Below are positions 17,189 through 27,034 of a DNA stretch of 64,000 nt, one piece after another (the stretch's first letter is position 1; each line of letters starts with the position of its first letter). The translations under genes were made by a program, and so were the position numbers. The notes beneath the pieces were generated by a model. That model had not been told where the DNA came from, did not search any database, and was given only the letters and a program-made list of their open reading frames with translations. This DNA comes from Acidobacteriaceae bacterium (GTDB lineage Bacteria; Acidobacteriota; Terriglobia; Terriglobales; Acidobacteriaceae): NCBI GenBank assembly GCA_003139095.1, contig PLHW01000066.1, forward strand, positions 125,285 through 189,284, written 5' to 3'.

Positions 17189-19501
17189 TTTCAACTCCTT
17201 TTCCCAGAAATCCTGCATCATGTGATAGAGCTGGATGCGCGTCTCGCGTCCAGAGATGCCGTGTGTCTTGTTGGGATAAGCCATCATGCGAAACTGCTTG
17301 CCGTTGCGAATGAGGGCGTCGGCCATCTGGATCGTGTTCTGAAAATGCACGTTGTCGTCGCTGGTGCCATGCACCAGAAGCAACGAACCGTGAAGATTTC
17401 CGGCGGCGCCTACGGTGGAGTCGTCATAGCCCCGCTGATTTTCTTTGAGCAAGCCCATGTAGCGCTCGGTGTAAGTGGAATCATAGTCGCGCTGACTGGT
17501 GATGGGGGCAACGGCGATTCCGGCCTTGAAGCGATTCGAATGCGTGAGCGCGTACGCGGTCATGGACGCGCCGCCGGACCATCCCCACATGGCGGTGCGC
17601 GCGGGATCGAGCTGCGGAAATTGGGCGAACAACTGGTCGAGTGCGGCGAGTTGGTCTTTCAGCTCGATGCCGCCGAACTGCCCGTGAATGGCGGCGGCGA
17701 ATTTGCGGCCACGATTGGGGGTGCCGCGGTTGTCGAGGGAAAAAATCGCGAAGCCTTCTTTGACGAGCAACTGGTGAAAAAGGCCGGTCGATCCGCCCCA
17801 GGCGTCCTCGACAGTCTGGCCGGCGGGGCCGCCATAGATGTAATCGATGACGGGAATTTTCACGCCGGGATCAACGTGCGGTGGGAGGATTAAATATCCA
17901 TATAACAAAGTGCCGTCGTCGGCCTTGAACACGAGCGGCTGGCGCGAGATGAGGTTATAGCCGGCAATGCTGCGGGCCTGCCAGATCGGCTGGCAAGTTG
18001 CGCCGACCGTGCAGATCGAGATTTGCGGAGGCGCGAGCGTGGAGGAATGGGTCTCGACAAAGTGCTTGCCGTCTTTGGCAAAGTTGGGCTGGTGGTTACC
18101 GGCTGGGGAAGAGACTGGCTGGCTGGACGACCCATCGAGCTTGATGGAGAAAATGTTTTCCTGGCGCGGGTCATCTTTATTGGCGGTGAAAAAAATTGTG
18201 CCGGAGTCGTTGTCGACGCCATTGACGGCGAGGACCTCGTAGTCTCCGTGCTCGAGCTGGCGTTCGAGCTTGGCGTCGGCGCCGAAAGGATCCCGCGAGT
18301 TGAAACTGTAGAGGTAGATGTGGGTGTGGCCGTCGCGCCAACTGCTCCACAAAAAATGGTCGCCGGATTTGAGGACGCGGAAGTCGTCGTTGACGTTGAC
18401 CCACGCGTCAGGCTCGGACTCGCTGAGAACCTTGCGCGTTTTGCCGGAGGCGGTGTCGATGAAGTAGAGATCGAGGACATCCTGCTTGCGATTGAGAACC
18501 TCGGCCCAAGCGAGGCTTTCGCGTATCCAGCCGAAGCGCGGGATGTAGATGTCATCGTCGTCGGAAAGCTTGATCCAGCGCGGCTTTCCGCCGTTGGAGG
18601 AGGCGACGCCGAGGCGGACAGTGGGATTCGGATCGCCGGGCTGGGGATATTTTTCCTGCTCGACGCGGGGATGGGTGGGCGACCAGTCGGTGATGGGATA
18701 AGTGGGGACCCGGCTTTCGTCCATTTGGAGAAAGAGAATGTCGTGGCCTTCCGGCGACCAGAAGTAATTGCTGCGCACGGCGAGCTCTTCGGCGTAGAGC
18801 CAATCGACTTCTCCGTTCAGGATGTCGCCTTCTTTGGGGGTGTCGCACTGGTTTTTATTTTTTTCTTTGGTTTTTTCCTCGTGGAGAAGCGGGTGTTCGT
18901 AGCCGTCGTCGGAGACGGGATGTACGTACAGATTGTGCTTACGTACGTAGGCGAGGCGCTTGCCGTCTGGCGAAAATTTTGGATCTTCGCTGGGATCGGG
19001 CGAGGAGGTGAGTTGGACGGCGGTTCCGGTGTCGAGGCTGTAATACCAGAGCTGGCCGCGCGAATCGAAGAGCAGGTGTTTGGAGTCGGGTGACCAGGAG
19101 TAGGCGGCGACCTGGTAACGGGTGACCCGCTCTTTTTCGCGCTCGTCGGCGATTTTTGACGAGGGCGGGGCGAGTTGGGAAAGTTTGACTTCACTGACGA
19201 GAACTTTTTTTTCGCCGGTCGAGACATCGACAAACCAAAGCTCGCCATGCTCGCCGGAGTCGTCGCGCTGCACGAAGGAAACTTTGGACCCATCGGGACT
19301 CCACTTGACGGTTTCGGGAGCGCGGCCCGTGATGCCCCCGTCCGCGAAGATGGCTTCGATGGTGAGGGGCGCGGGAGTTGCAGGCTGCGCGGCGGACGGC
19401 GGTTGCGGCGCGTCTTGGCCGGATAGGCGCGACGCGGTCAGCAGGGCGGGCAACAAGAGCAAGGACAGGGCGGCGCGAATTGCGAGTGAGCGCTTTCTCA
19501 C
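17186..19501 (-). CDS. Secreted dipeptidyl peptidase IV-like serine peptidase (S9B)
   Basis: 771 residues. Signal peptide (AALSLLLLPALLTASRLSGQ), beta-propeller (about 50-500; WSPDGSKVSF, YSWSPDSKHLLFDSRG), and a C-terminal alpha/beta hydrolase with GWSGGASM (nucleophile Ser), HGTSDDNVHF (Asp) and KTHGISG (His). DYIYGGPAGQTVEDAWGG precedes the catalytic domain. EELAVRSNYFWSPEG resembles the DPP IV glutamate motif that binds the substrate N-terminus. Releases dipeptides from peptides outside the cytoplasm; with the prolyl oligopeptidase and M24 peptidase of this window it suits growth on proline-containing peptides. Confidence 0.93.
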   Translation of the reverse strand: MRKRSLAIRAALSLLLLPALLTASRLSGQDAPQPPSAAQPATPAPLTIEAIFADGGITGRAPETVKWSPDGSKVSFVQRDDSGEHGELWFVDVSTGEKKVLVSEVKLSQLAPPSSKIADEREKERVTRYQVAAYSWSPDSKHLLFDSRGQLWYYSLDTGTAVQLTSSPDPSEDPKFSPDGKRLAYVRKHNLYVHPVSDDGYEHPLLHEEKTKEKNKNQCDTPKEGDILNGEVDWLYAEELAVRSNYFWSPEGHDILFLQMDESRVPTYPITDWSPTHPRVEQEKYPQPGDPNPTVRLGVASSNGGKPRWIKLSDDDDIYIPRFGWIRESLAWAEVLNRKQDVLDLYFIDTASGKTRKVLSESEPDAWVNVNDDFRVLKSGDHFLWSSWRDGHTHIYLYSFNSRDPFGADAKLERQLEHGDYEVLAVNGVDNDSGTIFFTANKDDPRQENIFSIKLDGSSSQPVSSPAGNHQPNFAKDGKHFVETHSSTLAPPQISICTVGATCQPIWQARSIAGYNLISRQPLVFKADDGTLLYGYLILPPHVDPGVKIPVIDYIYGGPAGQTVEDAWGGSTGLFHQLLVKEGFAIFSLDNRGTPNRGRKFAAAIHGQFGGIELKDQLAALDQLFAQFPQLDPARTAMWGWSGGASMTAYALTHSNRFKAGIAVAPITSQRDYDSTYTERYMGLLKENQRGYDDSTVGAAGNLHGSLLLVHGTSDDNVHFQNTIQMADALIRNGKQFRMMAYPNKTHGISGRETRIQLYHMMQDFWEKELK

Positions 19502-19632
19502 AAATGACTCCGATGAAAAACCTGCGCCGGACAGCGGCGACGGTGAAAGGAAGAAGTGTACAAGATGAGAAGGGGAGGCGTCAGAACTCGCAGTTCATTT
19601 ATTATCTACTGCAGTTCACAAGGACAAAATGC

Positions 19633-20436
19633 ATGATGAACGGCAAGCGCATTGCCGTGGTGTTGCCCGCTTTTAACGCGGAAAAAACGCTGGAAGCGAC
19701 GGTTCGCGAGCTTCCGGAGATCGTGGACAACTGCATACTGGTTGACGATCACAGCACAGACCGCACCGTTGAAGTCGCGCAAAAACTCGGGTTGCAGCAC
19801 TTCGTGCACGACCGGAATTACGGCTACGGGCGCAACCAGCAGACGTGTTATCGGGAGGCGGTCGCGGCCGGCGCGGACGTTGTGATCATGGTGCACCCGG
19901 ATTACCAGTACACCCCGCTGCTGGTGACGGCGATGGCGAGCATGATCGCGTATGGGGTGTACGACGTGGTGCTCGGGTCGCGAATTATCGGCGGGACGGC
20001 GCTGCGCGGTGGAATGCCATTTTATAAGTATGTTGCGAACCGGTTGCTGACGGCGTTTGAGAATTTATTTTTGCGGGTGAAGTTGTCGGAGTATCACACG
20101 GGCTATCGGGCGTTCAGCCGCGAGGTCCTGATGCGCCTGCCGCTGGGAGAGAATAGCGACGATTTCGTCTTCGACAACCAGATGCTGGCGCAGTGCGTGT
20201 ACTTTGGATTCCGCATTGGCGAAGTTTCGTGCCCGACAAAATATTTCGAAGAGGCGTCGTCGATTAATTTCCGGCGCAGCGTAACGTACGGACTTGGCGT
20301 GCTGAAAACGACGATGCAGTTTGCGCTACAGCGAGCCGGAGTGGCGCGGTTCGGCATTTTCAGCGAAACCGGCCGCAATCTGCAATCGGAGTACTACAAG
20401 CCCGGGATCGCGAAGGGCTCCGGGCCCGGACTTTGA
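19633..20436 (+). CDS. Family 2 glycosyltransferase
   Basis: 267 residues from ATG 19633 (or 19636). GT2 fold: RIAVVLPAFNAEKTLEATVRELP, DDHSTDRT, the DxD-like HPDYQY, and YHTGYRAFSREVL. No membrane segment. Transfers a sugar from a nucleotide or lipid donor; the acceptor is unknown. The next gene starts inside its stop codon, so the two are coupled. The upstream gene (DPP IV) is divergent. Confidence 0.88.
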   Translation: MMNGKRIAVVLPAFNAEKTLEATVRELPEIVDNCILVDDHSTDRTVEVAQKLGLQHFVHDRNYGYGRNQQTCYREAVAAGADVVIMVHPDYQYTPLLVTAMASMIAYGVYDVVLGSRIIGGTALRGGMPFYKYVANRLLTAFENLFLRVKLSEYHTGYRAFSREVLMRLPLGENSDDFVFDNQMLAQCVYFGFRIGEVSCPTKYFEEASSINFRRSVTYGLGVLKTTMQFALQRAGVARFGIFSETGRNLQSEYYKPGIAKGSGPGL

Positions 20437-22040
20437 GCGGGGTGGATTCGGCGGCGGCCGTTGTGACGCGGCATTCGCGGGCGCGCGATTGCGGGCTCCT
20501 GCTGCTGACGACGATTCTCGCGGTTGCGATTCAGGGGTACCATCCGGGGCTGGAAGACGACGCATTTTATCTGGCCGCAATCAAGCGCGATCTAAATCCG
20601 GCGCTCTTTCCGCACGACGCGGATTTTTTCCGGCTGCAATTCCAGGCGACAATTTTTGACAAAGTCATCGCGGAGTCGGTGCGGTTGACGCATCTGCCTT
20701 TGAGCGTCGCTGTGTTGCTATGGCACTTGGGCGCGATTTTTCTGATTCTGTGGGCGTGCCTGGGGATTGCGCGGCGATGCTTTGCTGGGGTGCCGGCGCA
20801 ATGGGCAGCGGTGGTCACGGCCGCGGTTTTATTGACAATTCCAGTTGCGGGCACGGCGATCAGCCTGACGGATCAGTATCTGCATCCGCGGGCGCTGGCG
20901 ACGGCAGCGATTCTGGCGGCTGTCGTGGCGGTGCTCGACGGGCGGCGCGTGCGCGCGGGAATTTTGTTGGCGGTGGCCTGCGCGATGCATGTCATTATGG
21001 CGGCGTTCGGGATTTCCTTTTGCATTTTTCTTGCGTGGGGATGGAACGGTGGCCGCAACGCTGACCATGGCGCGCTTGGCAGTGCGAGCGGTGAGGAAGC
21101 GCGCAGCGAGGGATCGAAATTCGGCGTGCTGCTGCCGCTGGCGGCAATCCCTTTAGGTTGGCTGTTTGAGCCGACTACGGAGGCGTGGCGGGAGGCAGCG
21201 TCGACGCGGCACTTTTATTTTCTCGGCGATTGGCAGTGGTATGAATGGCTGGGCGTAGTTGCGCCGCTGTTAGTGCTGTATTTTTTTGCGCGAGTGGCCC
21301 GGCGGACGAAAGCAGAGGTGCTGGAGCGGGTTTCGTCGCGTCTTCTTTATTACGGCATTTTTCAAATGGCGGTGGCGCTCATAATTATGTTGCCGCCAGC
21401 CCTTCAACGCCTTCGGCCGTTTGAGCCGATGCGCTATCTGCATTTGGTTTATCTCCTGATGTTCATGCTGGCGGGCGGGCTGGTTGGACAGTACGTGCTG
21501 GATGGACGCGCGTACCGGTGGGCGCTACTTTTTGTTCCGCTCGGGCTGGGGATGTTTTACGCGCAGCGAGAAATGTATCCGGCGACGTCGCATCTCGAAT
21601 TGCCGGGCATGCGCGCCAGCAACGAGTGGGTGGCGGCGTTCGAGTGGGTTCGCGCAAACACGGCGACGGACGCGCTTTTCGCGCTCAATCCTTATTACAT
21701 GCGGATTCCGGGCGAAGATTATCACGGCTTTCGGGCGCTGGCCGAGCGGAGCGCGCTGGCGGATGTGCTGAAGGATGGAGGCATGGCGGCGCGCGTGCCG
21801 AGCCTGGCGCCGCGGTGGAAGCGCGAGGTGGATGCGACGCGCGAGTGGCCGAATTTCAAGGCCGGGGATTTTCGGCATTTGAAAAATACTTTCGGGGTGA
21901 ATTGGGTGATACTCGCGAAATCGCGGGATCGGAATCAGGCTGAAGAGGTCAGGCGAGGCGCCGGGGATGATCCAGCAGCTGCGGCGCCGCTTGACTGTCC
22001 GTATCAGAATCGCAGCGTCATGGTGTGTCGCGTAGAATAA
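20433..22040 (+). CDS. Multi-pass membrane protein in a glycosyltransferase cluster
   Basis: 535 residues with about ten hydrophobic segments. Motifs: GYHPGLEDDAFYLAAIKRDLNPALFPHDADFF near the N-terminus and, after the last membrane segment, a soluble part (SNEWVAAFEWVRANTATDALFALNPYYM) of the kind seen in GT-C-type or DUF6798-like proteins. Start is TTG at 20433, overlapping the TGA stop of the preceding GT2 gene (TTGA), hence translational coupling. Probably a lipid-linked sugar transferase or partner of the GT2 proteins; not certain. Confidence 0.7.
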   Translation: MSGVDSAAAVVTRHSRARDCGLLLLTTILAVAIQGYHPGLEDDAFYLAAIKRDLNPALFPHDADFFRLQFQATIFDKVIAESVRLTHLPLSVAVLLWHLGAIFLILWACLGIARRCFAGVPAQWAAVVTAAVLLTIPVAGTAISLTDQYLHPRALATAAILAAVVAVLDGRRVRAGILLAVACAMHVIMAAFGISFCIFLAWGWNGGRNADHGALGSASGEEARSEGSKFGVLLPLAAIPLGWLFEPTTEAWREAASTRHFYFLGDWQWYEWLGVVAPLLVLYFFARVARRTKAEVLERVSSRLLYYGIFQMAVALIIMLPPALQRLRPFEPMRYLHLVYLLMFMLAGGLVGQYVLDGRAYRWALLFVPLGLGMFYAQREMYPATSHLELPGMRASNEWVAAFEWVRANTATDALFALNPYYMRIPGEDYHGFRALAERSALADVLKDGGMAARVPSLAPRWKREVDATREWPNFKAGDFRHLKNTFGVNWVILAKSRDRNQAEEVRRGAGDDPAAAAPLDCPYQNRSVMVCRVE

Positions 22041-22157
22041 TGGTCGTTCGCGGGAGTTTCAGCGCCAAGCGGTCGCGGAGTCAATCGCCAATTCTCTCGA
22101 AGTTCGAACGTTTCGCTGGGTGAAGGTGCAATTGCATCGATTGTGGAGTGCCGTTTG

Positions 22158-23159
22158 ATGAACTCGCCGCGCGTTGACGCCCCAGAAATTTCCATCGTAG
22201 TTCCCTGCTTCAACGAAGAAAGCGTGCTTGCGGAGACGCATCGGCGGCTCACCTCGACGATGATGGAAGCGGGGCGCACGTTTGAACTGGTGTATGTGGA
22301 CGATGGCAGCCGCGACCGCACGCCCGCCATGCTGGCCGAGTTGCAACGCTCCGATCCGCGGGTGCGCGTGGTGGTGCTATCGAGAAATTTCGGGCACCAG
22401 ATCGCAATCACGGCGGGGCTGAATTATAGCCGGGGCCAGGCGGTGGTGCTGATTGACGCCGATCTTCAGGATCCCCCAGAAGTGATTCTCGAATTGATCG
22501 CGCGCTGGCGCGAAGGGTACGAGGTGGTGTACGGCACGCGGACGCGGCGCTTAGGCGAAACGGCGTTCAAGACGAAGACGGCGGAATGGTTTTATCGGCT
22601 CATCAATCGGATTTCCGAAATTCCGATTCCGCTGGATACGGGCGACTTCCGGCTGCTGGACCGCAAGGCGGTGGATGCGCTTGGCGCGATGCCGGAGCGC
22701 GACCGGTTTGTGCGCGGGATGGTGAGCTGGGTCGGATTTCGGCAGATTGCAGTGCCATACGACCGGGCGGCGCGGCATGCGGGCGTGAGCAAGTATTCGC
22801 TCTTCCGGATGGTGAAGTTTGCGGTGGATGGCATACTTTCTTTTTCGATTGTGCCGCTGCGGCTGGCGACTTTTCTCGGGCTGGCGGCTTCGGCGGGTGC
22901 GCTGATTGGGGCGGTGGTCGTGGTTGTCCTCGCGCTGGCCGAGAAGCTTCATCCGGCGGGATGGATGGCCGTGCTGCTGGCGGGATTGTTTATCGGTGGC
23001 GTCCAGTTGATCTGCCTTGGAATTGTGGGGGAATATCTTGGGCGCATCTACGGAGAGAGCAAGCGGCGGCCGCTTTATCTCGTGCGCGAAACTTGCGGAT
23101 TCGACGATGCGATAACCGACCCGTCGACGTCTTTCGCGGAGCAGGTGCGTCAGTCGTGA
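22158..23159 (+). CDS. Polyprenyl-phosphate glycosyltransferase (DPM/GtrB-like GT2)
   Basis: 333 residues. GT2 catalytic domain (ISIVVPCFNEESVLAETHRRL, VDDGSRDRT, DADLQDPPEVI, DTGDFRLLDRKAVDAL) followed by two membrane segments near 235-290 (LATFLGLAASAGALIGAVVVV; WMAVLLAGLFIGGVQLICLGIVGEYLGRIY). This architecture moves a sugar onto undecaprenyl phosphate, making the donor for GT-C enzymes such as the ones beside it. ATG at 22158 begins the domain cleanly. Its stop overlaps the convergent GT-C gene by 10 bp. Confidence 0.92.
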   Translation: MNSPRVDAPEISIVVPCFNEESVLAETHRRLTSTMMEAGRTFELVYVDDGSRDRTPAMLAELQRSDPRVRVVVLSRNFGHQIAITAGLNYSRGQAVVLIDADLQDPPEVILELIARWREGYEVVYGTRTRRLGETAFKTKTAEWFYRLINRISEIPIPLDTGDFRLLDRKAVDALGAMPERDRFVRGMVSWVGFRQIAVPYDRAARHAGVSKYSLFRMVKFAVDGILSFSIVPLRLATFLGLAASAGALIGAVVVVVLALAEKLHPAGWMAVLLAGLFIGGVQLICLGIVGEYLGRIYGESKRRPLYLVRETCGFDDAITDPSTSFAEQVRQS

Positions 23160-24937
23160 GGTGACGACGGGGCTTCCGGAACTTCAAACACAAACAAGCT
23201 GTGATCGAGGATCGCCTTGCGGGGATAGGCGAGGAGCCAATGATAGCTGTCGGGATGTTTTAGCAACTGACCCGAGAGGTGCGTGGCGCTGACGATCACG
23301 GTTCCGGTGGCGCGCTCATCTTCTTTTAAAGGCACGTAGCGAATTCCGTACCACGCGGGATCGACCAATCCAAAATATGCAAGATGAAGCGGCTCGGTGG
23401 GATGCGCGGCCTGATAGTTGCGCAGCGCGACGAGACCCTGGCCCCAATCGAGATTGCTGTCGCTGAGGAGTTCGTAGCTGCGCGCGGGATTGACGAAGAT
23501 GTTGAAGTAAGAAAGATAATCGGGCGCGTAGCGCGCCGAGTCTGCCGCCTGGAGACAGACGAGCAGCGCGAGAACCCATTGCCAGCGGCGGCGGGCGAGC
23601 AGCCATTCGGCCGTGGCGCCCACCAAGAGCAGCAGAAATGGGTAGACGAGAAGCACGTGGCGCACACCGATGTTGATGCGTCCGAAAATCGACATCGCGA
23701 AAAACACCGCGGGAAAGATGGAGATGAGCAGCAGATCTCTGCGACAGGGGCGATCGCGCAGCAGGAGTGCGATTCCGAAGAGGCCGAGGGCAAGAATAAT
23801 GAGCGGCCACTTCAACAAGACGGCGACGGGGAAATAGAGTTTCCATCCGCCGGTCGGCGAAGTGTAGCCCAGAAAAAAGCTGTGATGGCCTTCCATGTTG
23901 TGGACGAAGACCATGCCGAGGCCGGTCAGGTATTCGCAGGCGGGGATGAAAAGTTGAAAGTGGCGCGTGATGGGGAGCGGGTAAGTGAGGAGTTTGGTGT
24001 AGCCGGCGAAGTGGAGGGTGACGAGACCCTTGTCGAAGACGACTTTGGAGACGTGGAAGAAGTAGCCCGTCCAGACGACGAAAGCGGCGATCAGGGCCAT
24101 GGACAAGGTCTTTGCCCAATTCCAGGCGGTGGGGAGCCAGAAAATTTGGTCACGCAATTTTGCGGCCTGCGGGGGCCGGCCGGACGAGGCCGATTCCGAG
24201 CCGGGTTTCAGGATCAGCGTTAATCCAAGAGCGAGCAGGACGAGCGGCATGGTGTTGAGCTTGGCGATGAGCATGACGCCGAGGGCGAGGCCGAGCACAA
24301 CGGTGCGCGCGGGGCTCGGGCGCCGCCACCAGCGAATGAATTGCATCACGCCAGCGAACGTGAAGAGCGCCGCTGCGCCGTCGGTGGTGGCGAGCGAAAA
24401 ATGCGCGATGAGTTCGGGCGAGAACGCGGCGAGCGCGAGGACAAATGTTGCCGCGGGCTCAGAAAAGAAATGGCGCACGGCGAACCAGAGGAGTACGAGC
24501 AACGCGACGCCGAAGAGCATATTCATGGCGCGAGTGCGGTAGAGCCACCGCTCGGGCGCGGGAGAGACTGGGATCGCCTCTTCGTTCAAATGCCAGCCTT
24601 CGCCGACCTGCGCAAATTTGGGATCGGTCTGGAAGGCCGCGTCGAGTTGCGAGCCGGCATGGATGGGCCCGCCGGCCGCCTCGGGCGCGCGATTTTCGTA
24701 TTTCAAATCGACGCCAAGCATGGGCAGCGTAAACCACAGCCGCGCCAGCGGTGGATGCTCATGCCAGCGCTCGAATTCGCCGAAGCGCCACGCCTCCACG
24801 CCGGCGATGATGTGGTCGGACTCGTCGACGGTCATCGACTGCGTGCGAATAAACCAGACACATTGGGCGATGTAGAGGGCTAGGAAAACAGGCACCAGGG
24901 AACGAGCTACGCGGCTGGTGTGGGCGGTGTTCGACAT
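23150..24937 (-). CDS. GT-C (family 39-like) membrane glycosyltransferase
   Basis: 595 residues, about 10-12 membrane segments. The first periplasmic loop shows MTVDESDHIIAGVEAWRFGEFERWHEHPPLARLWF, the Asp-Glu and HPPL signature of protein-mannosyltransferase-like GT-C enzymes. A C-terminal soluble part (YAPDYLSYFNIFVNPARSYELLSDSNLDWGQGLVALRNYQ) is typical of a large subgroup in Acidobacteriota and Planctomycetes. It would use polyprenyl-linked sugar made by the neighbouring DPM-like enzyme to modify an acceptor outside the membrane. Transcribed against that cluster. Confidence 0.88.
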   Translation of the reverse strand: MSNTAHTSRVARSLVPVFLALYIAQCVWFIRTQSMTVDESDHIIAGVEAWRFGEFERWHEHPPLARLWFTLPMLGVDLKYENRAPEAAGGPIHAGSQLDAAFQTDPKFAQVGEGWHLNEEAIPVSPAPERWLYRTRAMNMLFGVALLVLLWFAVRHFFSEPAATFVLALAAFSPELIAHFSLATTDGAAALFTFAGVMQFIRWWRRPSPARTVVLGLALGVMLIAKLNTMPLVLLALGLTLILKPGSESASSGRPPQAAKLRDQIFWLPTAWNWAKTLSMALIAAFVVWTGYFFHVSKVVFDKGLVTLHFAGYTKLLTYPLPITRHFQLFIPACEYLTGLGMVFVHNMEGHHSFFLGYTSPTGGWKLYFPVAVLLKWPLIILALGLFGIALLLRDRPCRRDLLLISIFPAVFFAMSIFGRINIGVRHVLLVYPFLLLLVGATAEWLLARRRWQWVLALLVCLQAADSARYAPDYLSYFNIFVNPARSYELLSDSNLDWGQGLVALRNYQAAHPTEPLHLAYFGLVDPAWYGIRYVPLKEDERATGTVIVSATHLSGQLLKHPDSYHWLLAYPRKAILDHSLFVFEVPEAPSSPHD

Positions 24938-25130
24938 GTTCGAGGGTCAGTTGGGCGCTCATCTTCTCTTGTATCACGACTCTTGTGCCCGGACGCGCTG
25001 GCGATTCTTGCCAGGCGCCGTGGCCAAATCCCGCGATTTCCGAGTACGCAGAGTTTTGCGATTGTTTAGATCGGCTCGATTCCTGCGCTTGCCGGTCCTT
25101 CCCTCGGCCAATTAACATCTAACCAGCTTA

Positions 25131-26372
25131 ATGTCGACCACCGTCGCATCGCCGGCGCGCGCCAAACCCAATCTGGTTCTCGGCGAAATCTTCAGCTTCG
25201 CGTTTGACACCTTCCGCAGCAATAAAGTGCGCTTTCTTCTGACGGCGCTGGGCATGATGATCGGGACGGCGTCGCTGATCCTGGTCGCCACCATCAGCCT
25301 GACGGGCAAGCAGTATGTGCTGAACCTGATCCAAGGGATCGGCACGAACATGATTGAGGCCGAATACCAGGCGGGCGGCCAGGACGGCGAAACTGCGCCC
25401 GACGATTTGACGATTGACGACATGCACGCCGTGCAGTTGCAGGTTTCGGGGATTGCGGCCGCGTCGCCGGTGGTGCCGCTGTATGAGCGCATAGCGGTGG
25501 GAAACGGCAAGGAGCGCGACATTCAGGTGCTGGGCGTTGACCCGGCGTATCTACAGGTGCGCAATCTGGTAGTGACGGCGGGGCGGTTTTTTGACGCTGA
25601 GGATTCGCAGGCGCACAACAAAGTTGCCGAGGTGACGCAGAAGCTCGCGGAAGATTTATATGGCTCGTGCGAGAACGCGATGGGAAAGACGCTGAAGCTG
25701 AGCGGGCTGCCCTTTAGCATCCTTGGGTGCTTTCGCGAACGCGTGGACACGTTCGGGCAGTCGGAGGTGACCGACCGCACCATGCTGATTCCGTTTTCGG
25801 TGAGCCGGTATTTCAAGGAAACGCCCGCGGTGCGGCAGATTTATTTTTCGGCGGCGGACGCGTCGGAGGTCATTCCGATCACCAATCAGATTCAGCGCGT
25901 GATTCAGTCGCGGCACCGCGCGAACTCGGTTTACCGCGTGCAGAACCTGACGCAGCTTCTGGCGGTCGCCGATAAAACGGCCAACGCGCTGACCGCGATC
26001 CTTCTGGCGGTATCGTTTGTGGTGTTGCTGGTGAGCGGGATCGGGATCATGAACATCATGCTGGCGACGGTGAGCGCGCGCATTCGCGAAATCGGGATCC
26101 GCAAAGCGGTCGGCGCGACCAAGCGGGAAATCCGCTTTCAGTTTTTGTCGGAGGCGATTTTGATCTCGCTGATTGGCGGAGTGATTGGGACCGTGGTTGG
26201 GCTGGCGATTCCATTCTCGATTCGCTTTTTGACCGAGTATCGCGTGCCCGTGTCGGGGCTGTCGGCGATTATTGCGATCGTCGTGTCGTCGCTGGTGGGA
26301 ATTATTTTTGGGACGCTTCCGGCCACGCGGGCGGCTCAGCTCGATCCGGTCGAGAGTTTGCGCTACGAGTAG
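25131..26372 (+). CDS. MacB/FtsX-type ABC transporter permease
   Basis: 413 residues. First membrane segment in FRSNKVRFLLTALGMMIGTASLILVATISL, then a periplasmic MacB_PCD domain (about 45-265), then FtsX segments with the family motif GIGIMNIMLATVSARIREIGIRKAVGATKREIRFQFLSEAILIS and the C-terminal ATRAAQLDPVESLRYE. Such permeases need an ATPase subunit and often a periplasmic adaptor; neither is adjacent here. Upstream region 24938-25130 carries no repeat or gene. Confidence 0.92.
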   Translation: MSTTVASPARAKPNLVLGEIFSFAFDTFRSNKVRFLLTALGMMIGTASLILVATISLTGKQYVLNLIQGIGTNMIEAEYQAGGQDGETAPDDLTIDDMHAVQLQVSGIAAASPVVPLYERIAVGNGKERDIQVLGVDPAYLQVRNLVVTAGRFFDAEDSQAHNKVAEVTQKLAEDLYGSCENAMGKTLKLSGLPFSILGCFRERVDTFGQSEVTDRTMLIPFSVSRYFKETPAVRQIYFSAADASEVIPITNQIQRVIQSRHRANSVYRVQNLTQLLAVADKTANALTAILLAVSFVVLLVSGIGIMNIMLATVSARIREIGIRKAVGATKREIRFQFLSEAILISLIGGVIGTVVGLAIPFSIRFLTEYRVPVSGLSAIIAIVVSSLVGIIFGTLPATRAAQLDPVESLRYE

Positions 26373-26403
26373 CTTGGATTTTTGAGGCGCGCGGCACGCC
26401 GCA

Positions 26404-26586
26404 CTAGCGGCGAATCAGCCACATTAACCAGCCGGCTACGAACACCCCACCGACAAATAGGGCAAAGCAGTAAAGGCCGTAGCGGACCTGCTCCATAGGG
26501 GTGTTGCGCTGCGTGATGCCGAACACCACGGACGTGAAGAGGGCGAAGACGACAGCGGCCGAGAAGTGGGAGAGGGTGATGGTCAC
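26404..26586 (-). CDS. Small two-segment membrane protein
   Basis: 60 residues with two hydrophobic helices (FSAAVVFALFTSVVFGI; LYCFALFVGGVFVAGWLMWL). Its start overlaps the stop of the 137-residue membrane protein upstream by 4 bp, so translation is coupled. The overlap and clean membrane pattern support a real gene. Function unknown. Confidence 0.65.
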   Translation of the reverse strand: MTITLSHFSAAVVFALFTSVVFGITQRNTPMEQVRYGLYCFALFVGGVFVAGWLMWLIRR

Positions 26587-26996
26587 GGCTTCTTCCCCAG
26601 CGCGATGTGGTGGGCGTCGGCGGCGGCGATGAAGTTGAGGAGGCCGGCGACGATGATGAAAGTTTTGCCGTAGTCGGCGGCGGCGTTGGCGGCCATCACG
26701 TTGCCCCAGTCCATAATGCGGGCGAGGAAGTACAGCAAGCCGGCGCCCACGTCTCCCACGAAGCCGAGGATGTCAAGGATGTCGCCGCCATTGGGCTGGT
26801 AGACGCGGCCATTCATGCCGAGCCCGATGAAGAACATGGCGACAACGGAGATCATAAGCAGAAGGCCGCGAACGTAGCGCTTGAGCAGAATGTGCCCTCC
26901 GCCGGGAATGAGCCAGCCGACGATGGGCGCGACTACCGCCATGGTGGTCAGCGGATACTCGGGGGCCTGAACTTTTTCTGGTGTTGCTTTCGCCAT
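26583..26996 (-). CDS. Small integral membrane protein, DUF6677-like
   Basis: 137 residues, three to four membrane segments: TTMAVVAPIVGWLIPGGGHILLKRYVRGLLLMISVVAMFFIGLGMNG, DVGAGLLYFLARIMDWGNV, TFIIVAGLLNFIAAADAHHIALGKK. The GWLIPGGGHILLKRY and NFIAAADAHHIALG motifs match acidobacterial proteins of the DUF6677 type as I remember them. Coupled to the small membrane protein after it, and lies 38 bp downstream of the M24 peptidase gene, probably the same operon. Confidence 0.7.
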   Translation of the reverse strand: MAKATPEKVQAPEYPLTTMAVVAPIVGWLIPGGGHILLKRYVRGLLLMISVVAMFFIGLGMNGRVYQPNGGDILDILGFVGDVGAGLLYFLARIMDWGNVMAANAAADYGKTFIIVAGLLNFIAAADAHHIALGKKP

Positions 26997-27034
26997 TCAG
27001 ATTTTTCTTCGACGGAACAAACCTCCGTCGCCAC

